A stretch of DNA of 64,000 bases from Mucilaginibacter sp. cycad4 (GTDB taxonomy: Bacteria > Bacteroidota > Bacteroidia > Sphingobacteriales > Sphingobacteriaceae): contig NZ_CP139559.1 of the NCBI RefSeq assembly GCF_034263275.1, forward strand, positions 6,758,001-6,822,000, written 5' to 3'. Every line of letters begins with the position of its first letter. Within the stretch, counting starts at the first letter, position 1. The position numbers and the translations under genes were made by a program. Below, one piece after another: positions 26,244-36,205 of this stretch. The notes beneath the pieces were generated by a model. It did no database searches. It was not told where the DNA came from and worked only from the letters and a program-made list of their open reading frames with translations.

Positions 26244-28415
26244 ATGTCAAAAAAAAGTCCACCTAAAATGATCACACTAAATTTTATGAAATGTTTTTAC
26301 TGTTTTAAGTTACCGGCTGCGACTATATTGATCCTTTGTACACTTGTTAAAACTGGTGAAGCACAGGAAAGTACAACAAAAACCGGCGGGCCGCAAAAGG
26401 GGGCCACATGGATTTCTGATAACGGAAATGGCACCTTTACTAATCCGCTGTTTTACGACGAATTTTCAGACCCGGATATGATCAGGGTTGGTAATGATTA
26501 TTACCTTACCGGAACAACCATGCATACCATGCCCGGTTTGCCGGTACTGCATTCAAAAGATTTGGTGAACTGGGAATTTGTATGCTATGCTGTAAACAAA
26601 CTGGACCTGGGGCCTGATTTTCGCCTCGAACAAGGAAAAAATGTTTATGGACAAGGGATCTGGGCGCCCTGCTTTCGTTATCATAACGGCAAATACTATA
26701 TTTTCAGTAATGTAAACCATTTTAGTACCCAGTTATTTACGGCATCAAGCCCCGCAGGGCCATGGACGCAGGCATCTATGAAAAAAAGCTTTCATGATCT
26801 TTCTGTTTTGTTTGATGACGATGGTAAAAACTATATTGTTTGGGGATATGATGAAGTTCACCTTGCCGAATTGAATGATGAAATGACTGACATTAAACCA
26901 GGCTCCGAACAGGTGATAGTTCCAAAAGGGAGCGGAGCCGGTGAGGGTTCTCATTTTTATAAGATCAACGGTAAATATTATATAACCAATACCAATTATG
27001 ACCCTGTTTGTTACCAGGTATGCCTCCGCTCTGACAATCCCCGCGGCCCTTATGAAATTAATGTCATGAGCGCAAAGGAAAACCTGGGGATAGGGACAGG
27101 GTATAGGCTTGCTAATGAAAGGGAAACAGCACCTTTCAGGATAAAACCGCCTGTAGAAAACCTGGTTGGCGCAATTCCGATGCATCAGGGCGGGATTGTT
27201 CAGATCCAATCGGGCGAATGGTGGGGCTGGTCAATGATGGATCATAACTCAGTAGGAAGGTTGCTATGCCTGTCGCCGGTTACCTGGGAAAAAGAATGGC
27301 CTTACTTCGGATTGCCCGGTAACCTTACCCGGAGCCCGCAAACCTGGGTAAAACCCAATACAGGCTTTGACACGGCACCCCGTGCTACCTTCCGCAGAAG
27401 CGATGACTTCTCTTCAACCATTCTCCAACCGATTTGGCAATGGAACCATGTTCCAGTCGATAACAGGTGGTCGCTGTCTGAAAGAAAGGGTTACCTGAGG
27501 TTGAAATCGCTTCCTGCTACTGATTTTTGGAATGCGAAAAATACCCTTACCCAGCGGGCAATCGGGCCGGAGTCGGTTGTTACGGCAGAGGCAGATCTGA
27601 AAAACCTGAAACAGGGAGACCTTGCCGGTTTGGCGTTATTAAATATGCCATATGCCTGGATCGCGGCAACCAAAAATCACGATACTATTGAAATCAGGCA
27701 GTTTGATCAGCAACGGAATAAAACGATGAGGACAACTGTAAAAAGCCCGCACATCTGGTTTCGGGCAAGCTGCAACTTTGATACCGAAAAAACGGTTTTC
27801 AGCTATAGCGAAGACGGGAAAAACTTTACCAATATAGGCGATGAATATATTATGATCTATAATGGCCGGACATTCCAGGGCGAGCGGTATTGCCTCTTTA
27901 ATTTTAACCTTATGGGCAAAAACGGGGGGGATGCTGATTTTAACTCGTTTGTGGTAAGTGAGCCAAGGGCAAACGGTTTAACCAGGCCAATTCCTTATGG
28001 CAAAGTAATTATGCTAAAGAGCCTTGCCGATTCAACCATCCTGGTTAACTGGAGAGGATTTTTAAGGCCGGTGCCGGAAAACAGCGCGTTTGCTAAAAAT
28101 AATACGGCCGGTTTTAAAATATTTGACCGCGGACATGGGCGGATTGCCCTGCAATCAGTTACCGACGGCAGGTGGGTTACCATAAAGGGATTAGGTGGAA
28201 TGGCCGAAGTGCGGCTTGAAAATGAAGAAAAAGGCGAAGCATCGCAGTTTCAATGGCAGGACATGCTGCGCGGAGACCTTATGTTGATGTCGCTGGCCAC
28301 GCACCGCTACCTTTTTGCCGACCCCTTTGGCGGGAGCCTGACCTCCGCCGATGCCCCCGGTGCCCGGCCCGACCGGAAGGACGGCTCCTGTTTTTTATGG
28401 ACAATTTTGGAGTAG
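26244..28415 (+). CDS. GH43 family glycoside hydrolase with C-terminal accessory domains
   Basis: A 723-residue exported enzyme. The five-bladed propeller shows the GH43 acid triad in order: the base Asp in FSDPDMIRVGNDYYLTGTT, the pKa-modulating Asp in FHDLSVLFDDDGKNYIVWG, and the acid Glu in GAGEGSHFYKINGKYYIT. A second beta-sandwich (about 385-575, DDFSSTILQPIWQWNHVP to FNSFVVSEP) is the usual GH43 C2-type domain. The last about 130 residues (VIMLKSLADSTILVNWRGF, RIALQSVTDGRWVTIKG) look like a beta-trefoil/fascin-like module. GH43 members are arabinofuranosidases, xylosidases or arabinanases. Coupling to GH51 favours arabinose-containing glycans. Confidence 0.92.
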   Translation: MSKKSPPKMITLNFMKCFYCFKLPAATILILCTLVKTGEAQESTTKTGGPQKGATWISDNGNGTFTNPLFYDEFSDPDMIRVGNDYYLTGTTMHTMPGLPVLHSKDLVNWEFVCYAVNKLDLGPDFRLEQGKNVYGQGIWAPCFRYHNGKYYIFSNVNHFSTQLFTASSPAGPWTQASMKKSFHDLSVLFDDDGKNYIVWGYDEVHLAELNDEMTDIKPGSEQVIVPKGSGAGEGSHFYKINGKYYITNTNYDPVCYQVCLRSDNPRGPYEINVMSAKENLGIGTGYRLANERETAPFRIKPPVENLVGAIPMHQGGIVQIQSGEWWGWSMMDHNSVGRLLCLSPVTWEKEWPYFGLPGNLTRSPQTWVKPNTGFDTAPRATFRRSDDFSSTILQPIWQWNHVPVDNRWSLSERKGYLRLKSLPATDFWNAKNTLTQRAIGPESVVTAEADLKNLKQGDLAGLALLNMPYAWIAATKNHDTIEIRQFDQQRNKTMRTTVKSPHIWFRASCNFDTEKTVFSYSEDGKNFTNIGDEYIMIYNGRTFQGERYCLFNFNLMGKNGGDADFNSFVVSEPRANGLTRPIPYGKVIMLKSLADSTILVNWRGFLRPVPENSAFAKNNTAGFKIFDRGHGRIALQSVTDGRWVTIKGLGGMAEVRLENEEKGEASQFQWQDMLRGDLMLMSLATHRYLFADPFGGSLTSADAPGARPDRKDGSCFLWTILE

Positions 28416-28860
28416 GTGTTTTGGAGATTGGGACTATGAAGAGCTTGGCTGGCTTTAGCAATGGATGGATAGGGCGGACTATCTATCATGCTCTTGACAC
28501 CCATGCTGCAAGTGGAGGCATTCCGCCGGCTTTGGTCAGTAGATTGCTTAATATCGCTATAGCTGTATCGGGAAAATAAACGAAAAAATCAATAGGTATT
28601 TTAACCAGTAGTTTTAGCGTAAAAATACGATTGCAATTCCGGGGAACAATAATTAACTTTAGCGCAACAATCTAAGCCAGGATGCATTACAGTCCCATCA
28701 AAAACAATAAGAAAGCTGCGACACTCCTTCGCGGGTTAACAACTATTATCAGCAACGTTTCCATACCCGAGACAAACAGCCCCTTTTCGTAAAATATCAC
28801 CGAACAGAGCCACGTAGTTGTCATGACTCTGAAATTATTGCACTTAAACCATTATCAAAA
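28416..28860. other. Intergenic region between the arabinan and RHS loci
   Basis: 445 bases without a recognised gene. One 47-codon frame with its own ATG (28436-28579) resembles no family and is probably chance. No clear terminator for the GH51-GH43 unit was seen. Confidence 0.4.
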
Positions 28861-31800
28861 ATGAATCTCCTTAACCCAAGGTTTTATTTAATCCTTTGCG
28901 TCTTGTGCAGCTGTTTTTCAATCACAACAGTAGCGCAGAACCCTTTCATGGCAACCGAAGTTCTTCCACCGGCTCCCAATGCCGGTCAGTTGGGACGTTT
29001 TGGTGGCGTTGGCCCTGGTCTGTTTACCGGGGCGGCGCAGCAGCACATAGCACTGTTTACTGTCCAAAGTAGAGACCTCAACGTGCCAATCAGCCTATCC
29101 TACCACTCGTCCGGTGTAAAAGTAGATGAGCTGGCATCCCGTGTCGGGATTGGCTGGGTTTTGAATTTTGGCGGAGTGATTAATAGAACGGTATATGACG
29201 TGCCGGACGAGCTTGGTACCTTCGTATCGCCCCCTACCAGCTTTAGTAACCATATCACCTCGCTTTATAACTATCTCAAAACGGCAGTACACAGCGACTA
29301 TACCGGGCAAGATACTCAGCCCGACATCTTCAACTTCAATTTTAACGGCATGTCGGGAAAATTCATCCTTGATTCCGTTAAGCATCCAATATTGCTGGAG
29401 AAATCCAATTTAAAAATCGAGCCTAACTTCACCGGAACAATATGGAATTTTAAGGTTACTGACGGTAACGGCACGCAATATTTTTTCGGAGGAGGCTCGG
29501 CAACCGAGAACACCAAGACCTACACCGCCGGGGGAGCAAGCTGCAGCAAGACGTACGGATCGCCGATACCGACAGCCTGGTATTTGAACAAGATCAAGTC
29601 TGTAAAGGGCGATTCTATTGTCTTCAAATATACCGCGATAAATTATTTCTACAGCTCAGCAGTCAGCGAGTCGCTCACCCGAACCCCAACTACAGGCGCA
29701 GGAGCGACGTGCCCCGGCGATCAGACAACCTGCGGGACGATCTCCAATGATCTTGTGTGCGGATCATCGCTGAGCACACAGGGAGTTGCATTGAGCGAGG
29801 TCGATTTTGATCAGGGGAAAGTAACTATAGATAATATTACAAGAGCCGATGTGCAGGGGGACATACTGGTGAGCAACATCAATGTATATAGCAATACCAG
29901 CGCGACCGTTCTTAAGCAATTTTCCCTGGGATATATTTACTCCAACAGCGGGACGCAATACGTGTCCAATAGCTATATTGGAAACAGCGAAAAGGTCAGG
30001 CCATTCCTGCAAAGCGTCACCGAAAAAAACGCCAGTGCCGTCGCTTCACAAAAATATAAATTCAGCTACGAAGACATCAACGGGCTCGCCCCGAGGCTCT
30101 CATTTGCGCAGGATCACTATGGGTACTTCAATGGAAAAGACAATACTATTTTTGTGCCACCAGCGGATGATCCTTATGTTCAGGGGATGTTCCCCGCGTT
30201 TATGGGCGACAGAAATCCAGACTCGCTATATGCAAAAAAAGGATTGCTGACAAAAATAATTTATCCCACTGGTGGCAGTGACAGCCTTATCTATGAGCCA
30301 CACAAGGGACTTGTTACTGTCGCTATTCCTCCACCGAATAAGAACGTTTCTCAAAACGTAACTGGTGCCGGTACGAGGTCAGCAGTAACGGCTTCAACTA
30401 CCTCAAGTGTGATATTGAAACAAGCCGGCGGTGTCTTTACATTGTATTGCCAGGGGCTTGGAGGATCAGGGACCTATGACACGATACACCAGTTCGCCGA
30501 AGCAGAAGTTGACGATGGCGCTACCGGTTCGAGGCTTCTATACTTAAAAGCGCTTCCATTTGAAACGAAGACGGGCAATGTTGTGCTTGACCCAGGGCAT
30601 ACCTATACTATAAAGGTTACCGCTTATGGTTCCGTAATAGCGGGAAATGCTCGTCTGACGTATGCTGACGGTGATATCACGTATCAACAGCAGATTGGGC
30701 AATTCGGTGGGATGCGGGTGGCGAAAGTAATAACATTCGATCCTGTTCAGAGTAATACCTCCATTAAAAGGTTTTATTACGCGCCCCTGTCTAATTTGAA
30801 TGCCCATTCAAGTAATACAGTTATTGATGCGGCTTCCATTCTTTATTATAAGGACTATAGGTCAATCACCAACTGTGAGACTTTCTGTACTTACAAACAA
30901 GGTAGTTCATCCAGCATGTATAATCTGTTTGTCTATGACGGCGACAATGTAGTGTATGACAGCGTAATCGAAGGGTTCGGCAACAACTTTGAAAATGGAG
31001 GAGTAGAACACCTATTTACTGTCCATTCCGATATACCTGCCCATATAACCATGGGAAATGATGTTAAAGGAGCCCCGCTCTCAAATATTGGTTGGGATAA
31101 TGGACATGAAACCAATACCAACTATTTCAAAAAAAATGGGACAGGATATCTATACACCCGCAAAATTTATAACCACTTTGTCAATGACAGCCGGGCAAGA
31201 GAAACACATTATGGCTATGTGATCACCAGCGAGTATACGATAGAGCATAACCCTATCGCGTCAACCGATTATGATCAGTTTGATGTATTGCAATACAATG
31301 TCAACTCATATTGGGTATATAAAGATTCTACCAGGACAACTGAGTACGACGCTCAGCAGAACCTGATCTCTTCCCACCTGGAAGTGGATCGATACGATAA
31401 CCCGAAACATTTCAACCCCACCCGGAGCCAGATCACCAAAAGCAACGGGCAGTTGCTAACGACGTTGACTACGTACCCGCAAGACTATACGACTTCAACA
31501 CCCTTCATCAACAACCTTGTGACCAACCACGTACTCGATGTACCGATGGAGACAGTGTCATATCGGCAGAATGCTGATGGTACCAATACCAATATTATTT
31601 CGGGAGTGTTCAGAACGTACAAGCCGGATGGAAAAGGGCTCGTCGATTCGGTATATGGCATCAAGACGGTGAACCTGATTCCACTTGCGTCTTTCAAATT
31701 CTCTAATTCGGGTTTCGGAGTGCTGCCTATTACAGGAGTAGCAGGGGCATATGCGAAATCCGCGAGCTATGAGCTACGGCTAAATTCCATTAGTTATGAC

Positions 31801-32337
31801 AGCTTCGGGAATTTGACCGAGCAGCGCGTTGAAAACGGGCCGTTCATCTCCTATAAGTGGGGATACAACTCGAATTATCCCATTGCAAAAGCCACCAACG
31901 CAGAGCCGAACGAATTTTATTATGAAGGGTTTGAAGAAAGTTCCGGAACCGGTATTGGAACTGGAACCGGACATACGGGCGTCAAATATACGACCAACGC
32001 GGTGGTCTCCTGGACAAAGCCAAACACAAGAGCGTATGTGATCAGTTATTGGTACCGCATTGGCGGCCTGTGGCAATTCAAAAAAGAACAGGCATACACC
32101 GGGCCGACGTTCCCCATGGCAGTGACCGGGAGTGACGCATACGACGACATCCGAATTTACCCGGCAGATGCGCAGCTCAATACGTTCACCTTCGACCCCA
32201 TGCTCGGCGTGACAAGCAGCACGGACGCCAAGAGCGAAACGGCCTATTACGAATATGACAGCTTCCAGCGGCTGCTGAATGCGAAGGACAGGGACGGGAA
32301 TATCCGCAAAAGCTATAACTATAACTATCGTCCATAA
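28861..32337 (+). CDS. Exported RHS/YD-type repeat protein without a tip domain
   Basis: A 1158-residue protein with a signal peptide (MNLLNPRFYLILCVLCSCFS, ending TVAQ). The N-terminal block PNAGQLGRFGGVGPGLFTGA and VPISLSYHSSGVKVDELASR is the SpvB/RHS-shell opening seen in Bacteroidota RHS proteins. YD-like repeats follow (YDSFGNLTEQRVENG, YKWGYNSNYPIAKAT) and the chain ends ETAYYEYDSFQRLLNAKD then DRDGNIRKSYNYNYRP, with no RHS-core boundary motif and no toxin. It lies 30 bases before a second RHS gene in the same direction. The two may form one shell as separate chains, as TcB and TcC do in insect toxins; that is inference. Confidence 0.8.
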   Translation: MNLLNPRFYLILCVLCSCFSITTVAQNPFMATEVLPPAPNAGQLGRFGGVGPGLFTGAAQQHIALFTVQSRDLNVPISLSYHSSGVKVDELASRVGIGWVLNFGGVINRTVYDVPDELGTFVSPPTSFSNHITSLYNYLKTAVHSDYTGQDTQPDIFNFNFNGMSGKFILDSVKHPILLEKSNLKIEPNFTGTIWNFKVTDGNGTQYFFGGGSATENTKTYTAGGASCSKTYGSPIPTAWYLNKIKSVKGDSIVFKYTAINYFYSSAVSESLTRTPTTGAGATCPGDQTTCGTISNDLVCGSSLSTQGVALSEVDFDQGKVTIDNITRADVQGDILVSNINVYSNTSATVLKQFSLGYIYSNSGTQYVSNSYIGNSEKVRPFLQSVTEKNASAVASQKYKFSYEDINGLAPRLSFAQDHYGYFNGKDNTIFVPPADDPYVQGMFPAFMGDRNPDSLYAKKGLLTKIIYPTGGSDSLIYEPHKGLVTVAIPPPNKNVSQNVTGAGTRSAVTASTTSSVILKQAGGVFTLYCQGLGGSGTYDTIHQFAEAEVDDGATGSRLLYLKALPFETKTGNVVLDPGHTYTIKVTAYGSVIAGNARLTYADGDITYQQQIGQFGGMRVAKVITFDPVQSNTSIKRFYYAPLSNLNAHSSNTVIDAASILYYKDYRSITNCETFCTYKQGSSSSMYNLFVYDGDNVVYDSVIEGFGNNFENGGVEHLFTVHSDIPAHITMGNDVKGAPLSNIGWDNGHETNTNYFKKNGTGYLYTRKIYNHFVNDSRARETHYGYVITSEYTIEHNPIASTDYDQFDVLQYNVNSYWVYKDSTRTTEYDAQQNLISSHLEVDRYDNPKHFNPTRSQITKSNGQLLTTLTTYPQDYTTSTPFINNLVTNHVLDVPMETVSYRQNADGTNTNIISGVFRTYKPDGKGLVDSVYGIKTVNLIPLASFKFSNSGFGVLPITGVAGAYAKSASYELRLNSISYDSFGNLTEQRVENGPFISYKWGYNSNYPIAKATNAEPNEFYYEGFEESSGTGIGTGTGHTGVKYTTNAVVSWTKPNTRAYVISYWYRIGGLWQFKKEQAYTGPTFPMAVTGSDAYDDIRIYPADAQLNTFTFDPMLGVTSSTDAKSETAYYEYDSFQRLLNAKDRDGNIRKSYNYNYRP

Positions 32338-32367
32338 CAATAGCCTACACACCTTATTCGAAGCAAG

Positions 32368-35300
32368 ATGTCATCACTAAGCAAACATACTATTCAGCCA
32401 ACGTACAGGCTGCTATTGATATTCTTTTTCCTGCTATCGGCTTACCACATGCAGGCCCAAACCGCTACTCAAAATTATATCTATACGCGCACGCCAAGGC
32501 GGGGGATACCGACCAACGCCAAGCTTGACTTACTCACGCCGAACAAAGATTCGGTCGAGTCAAACGTCCAGTACCTCGACGGGCTGGGAAGGCCGATCCA
32601 GTCAGTGCAAATGCAAGGCAGTCCGGCAAAGAAGGATATTGTGGTGCCCATTGCCTACGATTCCTTCGGACGCGAGGCAATAAAATATAAATCCTATCCG
32701 GCATCAACCACCGACGGAAGTTATCGGCCTTCCGCGCTTACCGAGCTATCCTCCTTTTACAATCCGACAGGCAGCGGCACAAGCGGTACTCAGCAGGCCA
32801 ATGGCATTGTAGTTAATCCCGCGCCATACTCAGTAACCTCTTTCGAAGCCTCTCCGTTGAACCGTACTACCGAGCAGGGCGCTCCGGGATCTCCCTGGCA
32901 GCCGGGGGCATCAGGTCATACTGTAAAAATATCGTACACGTCCAACAATCTAACGGCAGTAACGGACACAAACAACGGCCGGGCCGTCGTATGCTACCTT
33001 GCAACTGTTAACGCGAATCACAGCAGGACACTAACAAGCAGCGGGAATTATGCAGCAGGGCAGCTGTACGTGACGGTGATCAAGGATGAGAACAACAAGG
33101 GAACGCGAGGCGGATCGGTTGAAGAATATAAAGATTTGGAAGGCCATATTGTGCTGAAGCGCATCTTTAATTTTGTTAGCGGCACCCTGCAAGTCCTATC
33201 GACCTACTATGTGTACGATGACATGGGCAAGCTGGCTTTTGTATTGCCTCCTTCTGCATTGCCGGATAACGGCGTCCCAAACAAAACAACGCTTGATGCA
33301 TGGTGCTACCAGTACCGCTATGACGAACGGGGGCGCCTTGGTCAGAAGAAGCTTCCCGGAGCGGGCTGGGAGGTCATCATATACAACAAATTAAATCAGG
33401 CCGTCTTGAGCCAGGACAGCGTCCAGCGGCTCACCAACCAGTGGTCGGTGACCAAATACGACGCACAAGGAAGAGTAATCGTTACAGGCTTGTGGGATGC
33501 GGGCTCTGTGAGAGCGCGGTCGGCGTTACAAAGCAGTATAGAGGCAGGTGCGCAGTGGGACGTACGGAATAATGCCAATGTTGCCACCGGATACAACATC
33601 ACCAGCTACCCTACATTAACCACCGTGCTTACCGTAAACTACTATGACGACTACGCGTTCAACGGCAACCCTTATACAGCATTCACCAATTCGTCGACCA
33701 CAGGGGTAACAGGGCTCTCAACAGGCTCCAAAGTGGCGGTATTGAACGCCGACGGCACCATAGGACAAATGCTATGGACCGTACATGGCTATGATAACTT
33801 CGGCAGGGAAACTATAATCGTCAAACAGCACTATAAGGGAGGCTCGGCAGGGTATAACACGGGGAACATGGACATAACCACCACCACCTACAACTTTGAC
33901 AATCAAATCAATCACAGCACATTCGCTCATATCCTCGCCGGTATAAGCAACCCGAAAGTAGGCGTCGGGACCCAATATTACTATGACCACATGGGGCGGC
34001 AACGGCAGATTTGGAAAGTGATCTGGGATGAGTCGCTACCGCAGCCTGGCGGGACGCTCATCAGTCAGACTGACTACAATGAGCTTGGGCAGGTAAAAAC
34101 GAAACATCTGCATAGTCCTGACAATGGGGCAACGTTCAAGCAGGACATTAACTATGCGTACAACGAGCGCGGCTGGCTTTCGACCATCAACAACCCTAAT
34201 TCGCTTACTGCGACACAGATATTTGGCGAACAGCTTACCTATAATAGCGGTACCTCTCCTCAATATAATGGTAACATTGCAAGCATGACATGGCAAACAA
34301 CTGTGCCGACAGGGCTTGGTCTAACCCAGCAACTGCAAAGTTATTCCTATTACTATGACCAATTAAACAGGTTATTGAATGCAAATTATACGACAACAGG
34401 GTCGGTCGGTAAATTCAATGAACGACTGGATTATGACCCGATGGGGAACATTAACCATTTGTGGCGTACCAATACAACAACAGCCGGTACGTACCTAAAT
34501 GCCTTTACCTATGATTACACCACCGGCGGCGCCGGCAACAAACTATGGGGTGTGACGGATGCGGGTACGGCAGCACAGGCTGGGACCTATACCTATGATG
34601 GGAACGGTAATGTGACTAAAGATACCAGGAATCAGGTCACTGCAATTGCCTATAATCGATTGAACTTGCCCGCGACCGTAACCCGCACACCGGGTAATAT
34701 CAGCTATGTGTACGATGCTAACGGCACCAAACTGCAAAAGATAGCCGGGGGCGTTACGAGAGAATATATAGACGGGATAGAATACAACAATGGTGCTATA
34801 GAATTTGTTAGGACAGAAGACGGCCGTGCAACGCCAAGCGGCACCACTTACTTATATGAGTATTACTTGCAAGATCATTTGGGCAATACGCGTGCTGCGA
34901 TCAGGCAGGACGGGTCGATCAGCCAGGTCCAGGATTATTACGCATTTGGGATGGACATGAATCCTGGCAATTCGTATGCTGCATCGCCATTGAATAATTA
35001 CAAGTACAACGGCAAGGAGAAGCAGGAGACAGGGGATTACGATTATGGCGCAAGATATTATGATCCTGGCATTGCGCGGTGGACAAGCATTGATCCGATG
35101 TCTGAGGTTAGCAGACGATTTAGTCCCTACAATTACGGTGAGGATAATCCGATTAGAAATATCGACCCCGATGGGATGATTGTTGCGGACGTTGCTCCCA
35201 ATAGCGCCGTTCCAGTAGAAACAGCAAGTTTTACCTTGTATGGTGATGCTGCAAGGACTTTCTTCGATCAGTTGAAAAAAACGAGAAAGAAAAGGAAGCA

Positions 35301-35955
35301 TGAAACTCCTCCCGCCGCTAAATCTGATGCGACCCGCGTTGCGTCAAAAGTGTCAAAGTTGCAACCAAAAGTTAAGACCTATTCTATTTATTCAAGATTT
35401 GTTCCAAACTTGGCCCAGGATCCTAGTGTGGTGCAGTCATGGCCCCCGCCGCAGCGGGTAGATATGCAGGATCTCGGGCAGCGTTCGACGGCTTTGTCCG
35501 TAACCAGCCCCGTTCTTGATGTATATGGCGCAGTTTCCGGAGTAACAGAAATTAAAGCAGCGATTTCTCTTTACTCGCTTACCAAGATCGCAGCTAAAAC
35601 TTCAGAAGATGGGGCGAGTTTATTTCATTATACAACTGAAGCTGGTTATAATGCTATAATGGAATCGCAAGAATTATTACCATCAATAGGCGCCAAAAAT
35701 GCTCGTTACGGGGCTGGTCAATATTTAACAGACTTAGCACCAGCAGATTTTACTGCCGGACAAGCTTCGAGGAGGTTGTTTGGTGTCCCGTGGAACGCCC
35801 GCAAACTAACACATTTTATAGAAATAGATATTAAAGGATTGAACGTCATAAAAAATGCACCATACAACTATGTAGTACCAGGTGTAGAAAGTTTACCTTT
35901 GGGCGGACGAATTATTAGAGGCGGCGTTTCAGTATTTAAAGTGGTTCCTAAATAG
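32368..35955 (+). CDS. DUF6443/RHS-core polymorphic toxin with a C-terminal HYD1-type ADP-ribosyltransferase domain
   Basis: A 1195-residue exported protein (signal ends HMQAQ). The N-terminal DUF6443-like block (YLDGLGRPIQSVQMQGSPAK) precedes YD repeats. The RHS core boundary is intact: LQDHLGNTRAAIRQDGSI, KYNGKEKQETGDYDYGARYY, YDPGIARWTSIDPMSE, and NPIRNIDPDGM near residue 932. A variable linker follows. The last about 110 residues carry LFHYTTEAGYNAIMES (H1087), ARYGAGQYLTDLAP (Y1119) and HFIEIDIKGLN (D1154), the H-Y-D pattern of Tox-ART-HYD1 ADP-ribosyltransferases. By family knowledge it would transfer ADP-ribose from NAD to a target; the target and delivery route are unknown. Two small genes follow, seven bases downstream. 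Confidence 0.88.
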   Translation: MSSLSKHTIQPTYRLLLIFFFLLSAYHMQAQTATQNYIYTRTPRRGIPTNAKLDLLTPNKDSVESNVQYLDGLGRPIQSVQMQGSPAKKDIVVPIAYDSFGREAIKYKSYPASTTDGSYRPSALTELSSFYNPTGSGTSGTQQANGIVVNPAPYSVTSFEASPLNRTTEQGAPGSPWQPGASGHTVKISYTSNNLTAVTDTNNGRAVVCYLATVNANHSRTLTSSGNYAAGQLYVTVIKDENNKGTRGGSVEEYKDLEGHIVLKRIFNFVSGTLQVLSTYYVYDDMGKLAFVLPPSALPDNGVPNKTTLDAWCYQYRYDERGRLGQKKLPGAGWEVIIYNKLNQAVLSQDSVQRLTNQWSVTKYDAQGRVIVTGLWDAGSVRARSALQSSIEAGAQWDVRNNANVATGYNITSYPTLTTVLTVNYYDDYAFNGNPYTAFTNSSTTGVTGLSTGSKVAVLNADGTIGQMLWTVHGYDNFGRETIIVKQHYKGGSAGYNTGNMDITTTTYNFDNQINHSTFAHILAGISNPKVGVGTQYYYDHMGRQRQIWKVIWDESLPQPGGTLISQTDYNELGQVKTKHLHSPDNGATFKQDINYAYNERGWLSTINNPNSLTATQIFGEQLTYNSGTSPQYNGNIASMTWQTTVPTGLGLTQQLQSYSYYYDQLNRLLNANYTTTGSVGKFNERLDYDPMGNINHLWRTNTTTAGTYLNAFTYDYTTGGAGNKLWGVTDAGTAAQAGTYTYDGNGNVTKDTRNQVTAIAYNRLNLPATVTRTPGNISYVYDANGTKLQKIAGGVTREYIDGIEYNNGAIEFVRTEDGRATPSGTTYLYEYYLQDHLGNTRAAIRQDGSISQVQDYYAFGMDMNPGNSYAASPLNNYKYNGKEKQETGDYDYGARYYDPGIARWTSIDPMSEVSRRFSPYNYGEDNPIRNIDPDGMIVADVAPNSAVPVETASFTLYGDAARTFFDQLKKTRKKRKHETPPAAKSDATRVASKVSKLQPKVKTYSIYSRFVPNLAQDPSVVQSWPPPQRVDMQDLGQRSTALSVTSPVLDVYGAVSGVTEIKAAISLYSLTKIAAKTSEDGASLFHYTTEAGYNAIMESQELLPSIGAKNARYGAGQYLTDLAPADFTAGQASRRLFGVPWNARKLTHFIEIDIKGLNVIKNAPYNYVVPGVESLPLGGRIIRGGVSVFKVVPK

Positions 35956-35962
35956 CGTTATT

Positions 35963-36205
35963 ATGAAAGAGACATTTGTTAAAAAATTTTGGGAAGAAGA
36001 GAAAACTCTATTCTATCTACATTTTCAAGACAATACAGCTGTAAGGCAAATTGAAGTTAATTCTAACGGCAAAGTATTTCTGTCGGAAGAATACCCTGTA
36101 AAAGGCGATTCAATATTGTATGACCAGACATTACAGGATCTTGATTTGCAAGAAAATGATTTCATCAGTGAACAAGAATTTGAGGAGGTTTGGAGCAATA
36201 GGTAA
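35963..36205 (+). CDS. Small acidic protein between the ART toxin and the macro-domain gene (candidate immunity protein)
   Basis: An 80-residue acidic protein without a signal peptide. It has alternating beta-type strands (KTLFYLHFQDNTAVRQIEVN, GKVFLSEEYP) and ends ISEQEFEEVWSNR. That C-terminal ISxxEFExxW pattern resembles small DUF6881-type proteins found in bacterial toxin-immunity neighbourhoods; this is recollection, not a search result. It starts seven bases after the toxin stop, and its stop overlaps the macro-domain start by one base (TAATG), so the three genes should be translated together. Position and size argue for immunity. It may bind the toxin directly. Confidence 0.68.
   Translation: MKETFVKKFWEEEKTLFYLHFQDNTAVRQIEVNSNGKVFLSEEYPVKGDSILYDQTLQDLDLQENDFISEQEFEEVWSNR

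Noticed and set aside
28253..28579. A plus-strand frame overlapping the GH43 end, and its shorter version from ATG 28436
   Set aside because: The first part is out of frame with the GH43 trefoil, and the remaining 47 codons resemble nothing known. It is not called as a gene.
31780..32352. A 190-codon minus-strand frame opposite the end of the first RHS gene
   Set aside because: It mirrors a coding strand with clear RHS/YD repeats and shows no recognisable domain, so it is an antisense shadow.
34852..35301. A 149-codon minus-strand frame opposite the RHS core
   Set aside because: The plus strand encodes the canonical RHS core boundary here. The hydrophobic look of the antisense product is an artefact of the opposite strand.
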